This document shows, one piece after another, positions 30,281 to 38,021 of a DNA stretch of 64,000 nucleotides. Below the pieces are notes generated by a model. That model saw nothing but the letters and a program-made list of their open reading frames with translations. It searched no databases and was not told where the DNA came from. The position numbers and the translations under genes are program-made. Each line of letters begins with the position of its first letter. The stretch's first letter is position 1. This stretch comes from DASVFB01 sp963815965. GTDB taxonomy: Bacteria > Actinomycetota > Thermoleophilia > Gaiellales > Gaiellaceae. Location of the stretch: assembly GCA_963815965.1 (NCBI GenBank), contig CAWFIT010000001.1, positions 930,001 to 994,000 of the forward strand. Reading direction: 5' to 3'.

Positions 30281-30703
30281 GTGTGGAGATTGCTCGTCGC
30301 GAGCGCCGTCCTCGCCTTTCCCGTGGCGCTCACGCTCGGCTCGACGGTGCGCGACGACGTCGACGCGATTCGCGAGCATTCGAGGCTGAGCGCGGTTGAG
30401 GCGAACGTCGTGCCGCCGTTCGGCTTCGGCGCCTCCCGCAACGTGCCCCTTCTGCTGGGGATCCGCCGCATCGTGCCGGCCGACGCGAGCGTGTCGTTCC
30501 TGCCGCGAGGCGGCGACGTGGCGCGCCGGATCTTCGTGCAGACGGGCTGGATCCGCTGGGTCGGCTTCGTGATCGCGCCGCGCCTCGTCGACGCGGGCGC
30601 GCATGCTCGCTGGGCCGTGCTCGTCGGCCGGTCGCCCCGTGAAGCGGGTATCCGGCCGCAGCGGGCTTGGCGCTTCGGCCGAGACTGGCTCGTCGAGCGG
30701 TGA
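30281..30703 (+). CDS. Hypothetical membrane-anchored protein
   Basis: A 140-aa product with an N-terminal signal or anchor helix (WRLLVASAVLAFPVALTL) and a soluble part with no motif I recognise. Its TGA overlaps the GTG of the next gene (GTGA), so the two are translationally coupled. A role with the downstream GT39-like membrane protein is inference. Confidence 0.6.
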   Translation: MWRLLVASAVLAFPVALTLGSTVRDDVDAIREHSRLSAVEANVVPPFGFGASRNVPLLLGIRRIVPADASVSFLPRGGDVARRIFVQTGWIRWVGFVIAPRLVDAGAHARWAVLVGRSPREAGIRPQRAWRFGRDWLVER

Positions 30704-32022
30704 TCCGCGGACTCGTCGGCGTCGCGCTCGCGCTGGCCGGGCTCGTGCCACTGGGGGCGGGAGTCCTGTTCCTGACACGCACGCCGTTCCGCGTTGGCCT
30801 CGCCGTCTTCACGGGCATGGCTGCGGCGATGGTCCTGCTGCCGCCGCTCGTGTACCTCGGGCTGTCGCCGTCGGTGCCTCTCGTGCTCGCACTTGGCGTT
30901 GTCGCGCTTGCCGCCGGCCTGCTGTTCGGGCGGCCGCGCCGGGGCGGACTGCGCGTCGAGCCGCTCCCGCTGCTCGTGCTCGCCGTGCCGCTCGTCTTGC
31001 TCGCGGCGCGCGCGGCGGAGAAGCCCGTCGACCAGTACGACGCGTTCGCGAACTGGGTTCTGAAGGCGAAGCTCCTCTACTTCGACCGCAGCTTCTTGAG
31101 CGCGTCGATCGCTCCCCCGGTGCACCGCGAGTATCCGCTCGGTCTGCCGTCGCTCGAGGCGTACGTGCTGCACGCGGTCGGCAGCGCGAACACGCGGGTC
31201 TTGCACGTGCTCTTCGTCGTCTTTCTCGGCGGCCTCGCGCTCGTCGCGTGGACGGTGCTCCGCCCGCACGTCAGCACCTGGCCGCTAACAGCGGGGCTGA
31301 GCCTGCTCCTCTGGATGCCCGCCGCGCGCGACCAGTCGCTCTCCGCCTACGCCGACGTCCCGCTCGCCTGTCTCTTCGTCAGCGCCGTTCTGCTGCTTGC
31401 AAGCGAGCAGATCGCGCTCGGCACAGTCTTCGCCGCGGCCGCGCTCGCGACGAAGCGCGACGCAGTCGCGTTCCTGGCCGTCCTGTATGCGGTCGGGTTT
31501 GCGGCGCTGCTCGTGCGGCGCGACCGCGACCGTATTCGCGCCTGGTCGATCTCGGCGCTCTGCGTCACCGCATCTGCGGTGCCGTGGCGCGTGTTCGACG
31601 CGACGCACGATCTACACGACAGAGACGTCAAGCCCTCGCTGTCGCACGCCGACCAGTTCGGCTTCGTCGTTGGCAGGCTCGGACATCTGATCGTCGAGCG
31701 CGCGTATCTGTGGGCACTTCCCCTCGCGGCCGTGGCGACGATCGTCATGCTCGTCCGCGGACGCGACCGGCAGCTCGCGCTCGGTGCGCTCGCTCTCGGC
31801 GTCGGCCTCCTGGCGGCGCTCGTAGTCGTTTACGTGAGCGGTACGACCGGCGTCCGCTACCTCGTGCGCTCGACGGCCGAGCGGACGCTGATCACGCCGG
31901 CGTTGCTTGCCGCCGCGCTCCTGCCCCTGTTGGCCACGCGGGCACTTGGTGCACCTCGACCTCCAGATCGAACACCTCTGCGATCGCCGCGGCGGCCGCG
32001 CCGTGGACGTCGTCGACACTGA
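30700..32022 (+). CDS. Polytopic membrane protein, GT39/ArnT-like glycosyltransferase candidate
   Basis: A 440-aa protein with about ten membrane helices. A loop with VDQYDAFANWVLKAKLLYFD followed by HREYPLGLPSLEAYVL resembles the Asp-bearing first loop and downstream region of GT-C enzymes that use polyprenyl-phosphate sugars. The final 40 codons are Arg/Pro-rich and overlap the 3' end of lipB on the other strand by 131 bases. The true C-terminus may be in another frame if an indel is present, given the error rate here. Confidence 0.65.
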   Translation: MIRGLVGVALALAGLVPLGAGVLFLTRTPFRVGLAVFTGMAAAMVLLPPLVYLGLSPSVPLVLALGVVALAAGLLFGRPRRGGLRVEPLPLLVLAVPLVLLAARAAEKPVDQYDAFANWVLKAKLLYFDRSFLSASIAPPVHREYPLGLPSLEAYVLHAVGSANTRVLHVLFVVFLGGLALVAWTVLRPHVSTWPLTAGLSLLLWMPAARDQSLSAYADVPLACLFVSAVLLLASEQIALGTVFAAAALATKRDAVAFLAVLYAVGFAALLVRRDRDRIRAWSISALCVTASAVPWRVFDATHDLHDRDVKPSLSHADQFGFVVGRLGHLIVERAYLWALPLAAVATIVMLVRGRDRQLALGALALGVGLLAALVVVYVSGTTGVRYLVRSTAERTLITPALLAAALLPLLATRALGAPRPPDRTPLRSPRRPRRGRRRH

Positions 32023-32596
32023 GCGGTCGCCCGAGCTCGCGTGCCATCGTCGTGAACGCAGCGTCTTCGAGGCCGCACGCGGTGATCCATTCGGTGAACG
32101 GCGCAGGATCGAGGTCGACGTTGAGCGCGTAGCCGTGTGTCGTTACCCACTTGCCGATGTGCACGCCGATGCTGGCGATCTTCCTCGGCGGCGGCATCAG
32201 CCAGATCCCGGTGAGCCCGTCGATCCGCTCCGCTTCGAGCTCGAAGGCGGACAGCGTGAGGATCAGTGCTCGCTCGAGGTCGCGACAATATTTCTGAACG
32301 TCCTGCCCGTGCCGCCTCAGGTCGAAGATCGGATAGCAAACGAGCTGGCCCGGCCCGTGGTACGTCGACTTGCCGCCGCGGTCCGTCTCGCAGATCTCGA
32401 CATCGGCGCCCTCGGGCACGTGGAGCTCGCCCGGCTCGGTGCGCCGCCCGAGCGTGATCACCGGTGGATGCTCGAGGAGGAGCACCGTGTCCGGGAGATC
32501 ACCGCTTCCAACGCCTGCGGCGACCTCGCGTTGAATCTCGAGCGCGTCGCGATACGGGACGAGCCCGAGCTGCAGGACGTGTGCGCTGTGCCTCAC
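31892..32596 (-). CDS. lipB: Octanoyl-ACP:protein octanoyltransferase
   Basis: The 234-aa enzyme has the LipB signatures RGGKSTYHGPGQLVCYPI, the catalytic Lys in IGVHIGKWVTTHG and the catalytic Cys in ITACGLEDAAF. It transfers octanoate to lipoyl domains before LipA acts. The GTG at 32596 follows the upstream VOC stop by 2 bases, so it closes the 2-oxoacid dehydrogenase operon whose E2 it would modify. Confidence 0.93.
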   Translation of the reverse strand: MRHSAHVLQLGLVPYRDALEIQREVAAGVGSGDLPDTVLLLEHPPVITLGRRTEPGELHVPEGADVEICETDRGGKSTYHGPGQLVCYPIFDLRRHGQDVQKYCRDLERALILTLSAFELEAERIDGLTGIWLMPPPRKIASIGVHIGKWVTTHGYALNVDLDPAPFTEWITACGLEDAAFTTMARELGRPLSVDDVHGAAAAAIAEVFDLEVEVHQVPAWPTGAGARRQATPA

Positions 32597-32598
32597 CG

Positions 32599-33024
32599 TT
32601 AGCCGGTCTCGCCGAACATCCAGCGGTGGCCCTCGAGGTCCTCCGCCGAGTAGATGCGCTGACCGATGCCGGGGTCCTCCGGCGACCGGAGAATCGTCGC
32701 GCCGGCGGCTCGGGCCCGATCGAAGTGCTGGTCGAGATTGTCGACGCCGACATAGACGCCGTCGATCACCCACGGGTTGTCGAGCCACCGCCCGGCGGCG
32801 TCGCAGGTCTCGCGATGGCGGCGGGGGCTCTCGTAGTCCTTGTTCGGCGTCGCCAGGAAGATCGCGCTTTCGCCGGCGCGGAGCTCGGCGTGCGTGACCG
32901 TTCCGTCCCCGTCGGTATGCCGCTGGTCGGCGACCTCTTCGAAGCCGAAGGCTTCGCGGAGCCAGTCGATCGCGGCACCGGCGTCCTCGTACGCGAGCAT
33001 CGGAACGATCCGCTGCTCGGGCAT
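32599..33024 (-). CDS. VOC (glyoxalase/bleomycin-resistance) family protein
   Basis: A 141-aa protein with two beta-alpha-beta halves of the vicinal-oxygen-chelate fold (MLAYEDAGAAIDWLREAFGF and VDNLDQHFDRARAAGA). Length and pattern match single-domain YdcJ/PhnB-like members. The ATG overlaps the TGA of the E2 gene and lipB follows after 2 bases, so it is embedded in the operon. Substrate unknown. Confidence 0.8.
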   Translation of the reverse strand: MPEQRIVPMLAYEDAGAAIDWLREAFGFEEVADQRHTDGDGTVTHAELRAGESAIFLATPNKDYESPRRHRETCDAAGRWLDNPWVIDGVYVGVDNLDQHFDRARAAGATILRSPEDPGIGQRIYSAEDLEGHRWMFGETG

Positions 33025-34435
33025 CAGTAGTCCGCTTCGCCCCAGCTCTCGAGCTTCTGGCGCAGGTCGCGCAGGAAGCGTCCGGCGAGCGCGCCGTCGA
33101 CGAGCCGGTGGTCGTACGTCAGCGTCAGGTTCATGATCGGGCGGATCGCGATCACGTCCTGGCCGAGCTCGTCCTGCACGACCCACGGACGCTTGACGAC
33201 GGCATACGTGCCGAGGATCGCGGCCTGTGGCTGGCTGATGACCGGCGTGCCGTGGAAAGTGCCGTAGCCGCCGGGGTTCGTGATCGTGAACGTGCCGCCC
33301 TGTACGTCGTCGGGGAGCAGCTTCTTGTCGCGAGCCCGTTGCGCGAGATCGGTGACGGCGCGCGCGATGCCGAGCAGGTTCAGGCCCTCGGCGTTCTTGA
33401 CGACCGGAACGATCAGGCCCTTGCCGTCGGTGAGCTCGACCGCGTAGCCGATGTTGACGTACTTGCGCGTCACGATCTGGTCGCCGCGGATCTCGCCGTT
33501 GATCCACGGGTAGTCGCGGATCGTCTCGACGACCGCGCGCGAGACGAAGGCGAGGTACGTCGGGTTGATGCCGTAGTCGTCCTGGAACTGCTTCTTCAGC
33601 TTCGACGCGGATCGCGACGACCTTCGACATGTCGACCTCGATCGCGCTCGTCACGTGCGCGGAGGTGTCGAGCGAGCGGCGCATGTGCTCCGCGATCCCG
33701 CGGCGCATCGCGGTCATCGGCTCGACGATCTCGCCGGGTTGCGCGGCTGCGGGCTGCGCCTGGGGCGGCGCCACCGGCGCTGCGGGTCGCACCGGTTCCG
33801 GGGGCGGCGGGGGCGCGGGAGGCGCCGGCTCGGGCGCCGCGGGTGGCGGCACCGGCTCGGGTGTCGGCGGCGCCGTCGCCGGGGCGCCCGACTCGATGAA
33901 GCCGAGGATGTCCTTCTTCGTGACGCGGCCGCCGCGGCCGGTGCCCGGCACCTGCGCCGGGTCGACTCCGTGCTCGGCCGCGATCTTCGCCACCACGGGC
34001 GAGACGAACGTTCTGCCGTCGGTCGATCCGTCGGCGGGCGCCTGTGCAGCGGGCGGGCCGGCGCGGCGCAGCCGCGGCCGGAGCGGGAGTCTCGGCGGAC
34101 GAGGCGGCCTCCGCCTCGCGCGCGGCCTCCTGGGTTGCCGGCTCCGGCGGCGCGGGCTCCTCGGCCTGCGGCGCGACCTGAGCTCCCTCGGGCCCGATCG
34201 TCGCGAGCTTGGTCCCGACGTCGACTGTCGCCCCCTCCTGAACGAGAATCTCCTGCAGGACGCCGGTGCCGGGCGAGGGCACTTCGGTGTCCACCTTGTC
34301 GGTCGAGATCTCGAGCAGGCTCTCGTCTGCCTCGACGGTGTCGCCGACCTGCTTGAGCCACTTCGTGATCGTGCCCTCCGAGACGGAAACGCCCATCTGC
34401 GGCATCACGACCTCGACGACGGACGTGGTGGCCAT
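33024..34435 (-). CDS. 2-oxoacid dehydrogenase E2 (dihydrolipoamide acyltransferase), two frameshifts
   Basis: The repaired protein is 469 aa. Domains in order are a lipoyl domain with Lys near 43 (EISTDKVDTEV), an Ala/Pro-rich linker, an E1/E3-binding domain (VVAKIAAEHGVDPAQVPGTG), a second Pro-rich linker and the catalytic domain with DHRLVDGALAGRF. The three pieces lie in three frames. One extra base near 34040-34075 and one in the TT at 33601-33602 explain both shifts. The substrate (pyruvate or branched-chain 2-oxoacid) cannot be decided from sequence alone. No E3 gene is in the window. Confidence 0.9.
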
Positions 34436-35409
34436 CAGTACTCGGACAGCTCCTTCAGCCCGGCGACGACGTCCTCGACCTGCGGGATGTACGCCTTCTC
34501 CAGCGGCGGCGAGAACGGCACCGGTGTATCGGGCGCCGTGACGCGCATCAGCGGCGCGTCGAGATCCTCGAACGCCTCTTCAGCGATCGTCGCCGCGATC
34601 TCGGCGCCGAAGCCGCCGGTGCGCGTGTCCTCGTGCAGGACGAGCACCTTCGACGTCTTTCGCACCGAATCGAGCACGGCCTTCTTGTCCCACGGCATGA
34701 CCGAGCGGAGGTCGACGATCTCGACCGAGACGTCGTCGGCCTCGAGCTGCTGCGCAGCCTCGTCCGCGGTGTAGACCATCGCGCCCCAGGTGATGACGGA
34801 GATGTCCTCGCCCTCGCGGTGCGTGCGCGCCTTGCCGATCGGCACCGTGTAGCGCTCGTCGGGCACCTCGGCCTTGATGCGGCGGTAGAGGTGCTTGTGC
34901 TCGAAGTAGAGCACCGGGTTCGGATCCTCGATCGCGCTGACGAGCAGTCCCTTCGCGTCCTCCGGCGTCGCGGGGCACACGCACTTCAGTCCCGGGATGT
35001 GTGCGAAGGACGACTCCGGATTCTGCGAGTGGAAAGGCCCGCCGGAGAAACCGCCGCCCGAAGGAAGCCGCACCGTGATCGGAACGGGCGTGCCGGCGCG
35101 CCAGCGCTGCTTGGCCGCGACCGTGACGAGGTGGTCCCACGCGCAGGAGATGAAGTCCGCGAACTGCATCTCCGCGACCGGGCGCATGCCCATGATCGCG
35201 GCGCCCGTGCAGCCGGCCACGATCGCCGTCTCGCTGAGCGGCGCATCGATCACGCGCCACGGCCCGAACTCCTCCTGGAAGCCGAGCGACACCTTGAACG
35301 CGCCGCCGTAGACGCCGACGTCCTCGCCGATCAGGAACACACGCTTGTCTCGGCGCATCTCCTCGCGGAGGCCGTCGCTGATCGCCTGGAGGTAGGTCTT
35401 CTCCGCCAT
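34435..35409 (-). CDS. 2-oxoacid dehydrogenase E1 component, beta subunit
   Basis: The 324-aa protein has the transketolase pyrimidine-binding domain (LIGEDVGVYGGAFKVSLGF, IDAPLSETAIVAG) and the C-terminal transketolase domain (LVLHEDTRTGGFGAEIAA). The ATG overlaps the stop of the alpha subunit (TAATG) and its TGA overlaps the E2 start. With E1alpha it decarboxylates the 2-oxoacid using thiamine diphosphate. Confidence 0.93.
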   Translation of the reverse strand: MAEKTYLQAISDGLREEMRRDKRVFLIGEDVGVYGGAFKVSLGFQEEFGPWRVIDAPLSETAIVAGCTGAAIMGMRPVAEMQFADFISCAWDHLVTVAAKQRWRAGTPVPITVRLPSGGGFSGGPFHSQNPESSFAHIPGLKCVCPATPEDAKGLLVSAIEDPNPVLYFEHKHLYRRIKAEVPDERYTVPIGKARTHREGEDISVITWGAMVYTADEAAQQLEADDVSVEIVDLRSVMPWDKKAVLDSVRKTSKVLVLHEDTRTGGFGAEIAATIAEEAFEDLDAPLMRVTAPDTPVPFSPPLEKAYIPQVEDVVAGLKELSEY

Positions 35410-36456
35410 TACTTGTGGTGCGGTGTGTCGAGGTCTTCGGGAGTGGCGTAGACGCCCACGGTCAGCTCCGACGCGTCGGGGAGCGGTGACTCTTCGGCGC
35501 GCTGCAGTGCGTCGTTGAGGAGCTTCTTGACGTTGGCCTGGATCTCGTCCTCCTCGCTCGTCGGAGAAGTCGGCGTTCTCGCGCAGCCAGTTGCGGAAAC
35601 GTTCGATCGGATCGGCTTTCGCCCACTCCTCGAGCATCTCGCGCGGCACGTAGAAGGCGTCGTCGTGGACGGCGTGTCCTTCCATGCGCTGCGTCACGCA
35701 CTCGACGAGCGTCGGGCCGCCGCCGTCGCGGGCCTTCTCGATCGCGCGCCTTGCCTCGCGGTAGACCGCGAGGACGTCGGTTCCGTCAACGACGATGCCG
35801 TCGAAGCCGTACGCCTGCGCGCGATCCGCCACGTGCTCGGTCGGGTACTCGAGATGCGTCGGCGTCGAGTAGGCCCACTGGTTGTTGTCGCAGATGAACA
35901 CCACCGGGAGCTTGCGCACGCCTGCGAAGTTCATTCCCTCGTGGGTGTCGCCGCGCGCGGACGCCCCCTCGCCGAACCAGGCGACGGCGACGCGTTTCTC
36001 CTCTCGGATGCGGAAGGCGAGCGCGCAGCCGACCCCGACCGGCAGCATCGCCGGCAGGTGGCTGACCATCGCGATCAGCCCGAGGTTCGAGTCGGCCATG
36101 TGGACGTTGCCGTCCCTGCCGCGTGTCGGCCCGTCGCGGCGGCCCATGTACTGGGCGAAGATCCGCCACGGCTCGACGCCGCGCACGATGTGCACGCCCA
36201 TGTCGCGATGCAGCGGGGTGCCCACGTCGTCTGGGTGCATCGCCGTGGCGACGCCCACAGAGGCGCCTTCGTTGCCGCGGCCGGTGTAGAACGAGCCGGG
36301 GATCTTCCCCTGCCTGTAGAGGATGTGCCCACGCTCCTCGACCGCGCGAGTGATCAGCATGTGGCGGTACATGCCGAGCAGGTCCTCGCGGTCGAGGCCC
36401 GCCTCCCTGATCTCGCTCAGGGAGCCGACGGGCTCGGCTCTCGTCGCAATCGCCAA
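35409..36456 (-). CDS. 2-oxoacid dehydrogenase E1 component, alpha subunit, one frameshift
   Basis: The repaired protein is 348 aa. The thiamine diphosphate motif runs from GEGASARGDTHEGMNFA to CDNNQWAYS, and the phosphorylation-loop-like region YSTPTHLEYP follows. One extra base at about 35556 breaks the frame after ENADFSDE; its removal gives DEIQANVKKLLNDAL and a TAA overlapping the E1beta ATG. The start is uncertain: TTG at 36456 gives the best N-terminus and no ATG is near. It is divergent from a zinc-ribbon gene 33 bases away. Confidence 0.9.
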
Positions 36457-36489
36457 GACACGGCAACTGTAACGACTAGCCTCCCCGGT

Positions 36490-36762
36490 ATGGGCAAGGC
36501 CTCCGACTGGCTGAGGGAGGAGCGCCGCAAAGTGCTCGGCGACTGGGTCGCGTTCTGCACGCGGTGCGGCGCGGCTCAGCGCTGGTTCGAGGAGTTCGAG
36601 GACGAGGTCGCGCGAGAATGCGGGCAGTGCGGCGGCGAGGTGCTGCGCCGCTGCCCTTCGTGCAACGACCCGTTCAGCTCCGCGTTTACGGTCGAGTGCG
36701 AGACGTGCGGAATGCGTCTCCGCGAGAACGAGCTCTTTGGCTCGAAAATCCGCCGGAGCTAG
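36490..36762 (+). CDS. Double zinc-ribbon protein (90 aa)
   Basis: Four CxxC knuckles are visible (CTRCGAAQ, CGQCGGEV, CPSCNDPF, CETCGMRL), enough for two zinc ribbons, after a basic helical N-terminus. The stop shares CTAG (36759-36762) with the convergent ASCH-like gene. Function unknown; nucleic-acid or protein binding is possible. Confidence 0.7.
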   Translation: MGKASDWLREERRKVLGDWVAFCTRCGAAQRWFEEFEDEVARECGQCGGEVLRRCPSCNDPFSSAFTVECETCGMRLRENELFGSKIRRS

Positions 36763-37124
36763 CTGTTCTTGATCGCGCTGAACCGGATCACGGTGACGGC
36801 GTGGGCGCCGCTGACGTCCCGGTTGTAGAGCTGGCTCAGGAACTCGGCCATCTCCTCGGGCCGGCGGATGGTCGGGTTGTCGTGTTCGATCTCCCGCGGC
36901 GACAGATCCTCGAGCGCCTTGACGTCGACCTTGTCGATCACCGCGTCGAAGATCTTCTGCCGGGTCCCGTAGCGGGCGCCGACGAGAACCTGCACAACCA
37001 TGCCCTTCTTGTACTTGGCGCTTTTGTCGCCGAGCCTGATGGTCGCCGTCTTGCGCCCCGAGCGGAGCTGGTCGGCGACCATCGTGTTGTAGAAGTTCAG
37101 CGCGTACAAAGGCCCGAGGATCAT
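36759..37124 (-). CDS. ASCH/PUA-like domain protein
   Basis: A 121-aa protein with LRSGRKTATIRLGD early on, the pattern of ASCH domains, which are RNA-binding PUA relatives. The rest alternates strands and helices. The ATG overlaps the TGA of the Nudix gene (ATGA), so the pair is coupled. The exact role is unknown. Confidence 0.6.
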   Translation of the reverse strand: MILGPLYALNFYNTMVADQLRSGRKTATIRLGDKSAKYKKGMVVQVLVGARYGTRQKIFDAVIDKVDVKALEDLSPREIEHDNPTIRRPEEMAEFLSQLYNRDVSGAHAVTVIRFSAIKNS

Positions 37125-37546
37125 AGGGCCGCCATCGCCTTTTGTGCCATCTCACGTTCGCCTTTGTACGCGAGGAGGTCGATTGCGTCCGGGAAGGGCA
37201 GCCAGCGCGCCTCGTCCACCTCGTGCGCGAAGGCTGCCGGGATGTCCCCCAGCCGGCCACGGCTGTAGCGGACGAGGAAGAACGAGACGACCTTGAAGAT
37301 CCGCTCGCCCTTCCAGGTGTAGACGTAGCGGACGTCCCCGAGCTTGCCGACGAGGCGCCCCTCGACGCCGGTCTCCTCGGCCACCTCCCGCAGCGCCGTG
37401 TCCGCGGCCGAGTCTCCGGGCGCGATCTGGCCCTTCGGCAGCGCCCAGACCCCCACGGGCTTGCCGCCTGGGCGGATCGCGGCCAGCCACCACCGTCCTT
37501 TCAGCCGCCGGACGACGACGGCGCCGGCAGAGAACTCCCGTACCAC
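37121..37546 (-). CDS. Nudix hydrolase
   Basis: A 141-aa protein with a Nudix box from GQIAPGD to REVAEETGV. The first conserved Glu (GX5E) is Asp here, while the catalytic REVAEE core is intact. It likely hydrolyses a nucleoside-diphosphate-linked substrate. The start faces the groES promoter, about 30 bases from the presumed -35. Confidence 0.85.
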   Translation of the reverse strand: MVREFSAGAVVVRRLKGRWWLAAIRPGGKPVGVWALPKGQIAPGDSAADTALREVAEETGVEGRLVGKLGDVRYVYTWKGERIFKVVSFFLVRYSRGRLGDIPAAFAHEVDEARWLPFPDAIDLLAYKGEREMAQKAMAAL

Positions 37547-37576
37547 CCTCGGTTTGTAACACGTGACCGGTCGGGC

Positions 37577-37606
37577 TTGCGCAGCGGCCCTCGAAGCCTT
37601 TAGTAT
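37577..37606 (+). promoter_or_regulatory. Probable groES promoter
   Basis: TTGCGC (37577-37582) and TAGTAT (37601-37606) are separated by 18 bases, a plausible housekeeping-sigma pair. The start of transcription would fall at the left edge of the CIRCE operator, as expected for HrcA repression. Confidence 0.5.
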
Positions 37607-37610
37607 TGCC

Positions 37611-37637
37611 CTGGCACTCTCGCCAGGTGAGTGCCAG
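37611..37637. promoter_or_regulatory. CIRCE operator (HrcA-binding) of groESL
   Basis: CTGGCACTC at 37611-37619 and GAGTGCCAG at 37629-37637 form a perfect 9-9-9 inverted repeat. The classic element is TTAGCACTC-N9-GAGTGCTAA; the core GCACTC/GAGTGC is kept and the outer bases change in a compensatory way. Its place between the promoter and groES indicates heat-inducible repression by HrcA, whose gene is not in the window. Confidence 0.9.
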
Positions 37638-37673
37638 ACCTGTCACAAAGTCTAAGCCAGGAGGCCTCTACGC

Positions 37674-37991
37674 ATGAATCTACAACCCCTGGGTGACCGC
37701 CTGATCGTCGAGGTGCTCGAGGAGGAAGAGCAGACCGTCAGCGGCATCGTTCTCCCCGACACCGCGAAGGAGAAGCCGCAGCGGGGCCGCGTCCTCGCCG
37801 TCGGACCGGGCAGCCGGAACGACAAGGGCGAGCTCGTCCCGATGGACGTCGCCGAAGGCGACGAGATCATCTTCTCCAAGTACGGCGGCACCGAGATCAA
37901 GGTCGAGATGGACGAAGTCCTGATCCTGCGCGAGTCGGACGTGCTCGCGAAGGTCGTCGGCACGCGTGAGCCTGCCGGCGCGACCGCGTAA
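37674..37991 (+). CDS. groES: Co-chaperonin GroES
   Basis: A 105-aa protein beginning MNLQPLGDRLIVEVLEEEE with the mobile-loop region and ending in an Ala-rich tail. AGGAGG precedes the ATG by 9 bases. It is the first gene of groESL under CIRCE control and caps the GroEL folding chamber in the cytoplasm. Confidence 0.97.
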   Translation: MNLQPLGDRLIVEVLEEEEQTVSGIVLPDTAKEKPQRGRVLAVGPGSRNDKGELVPMDVAEGDEIIFSKYGGTEIKVEMDEVLILRESDVLAKVVGTREPAGATA

Positions 37992-38021
37992 AACGGAAAC
38001 CAGAGGAGGAACAACAGAGAT

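Noticed and set aside
32599..33996. An E2-glyoxalase fusion
   Set aside because: The E2 catalytic domain lies in another frame with its own TGA overlapping the VOC ATG; the apparent join is a shadow.
34435..37260. A 941-codon frame joining E1alpha and E1beta
   Set aside because: The link between them is an out-of-frame, Arg-rich stretch created by one extra base. The correct E1alpha C-terminus is in the next frame with a TAA overlapping the E1beta ATG.
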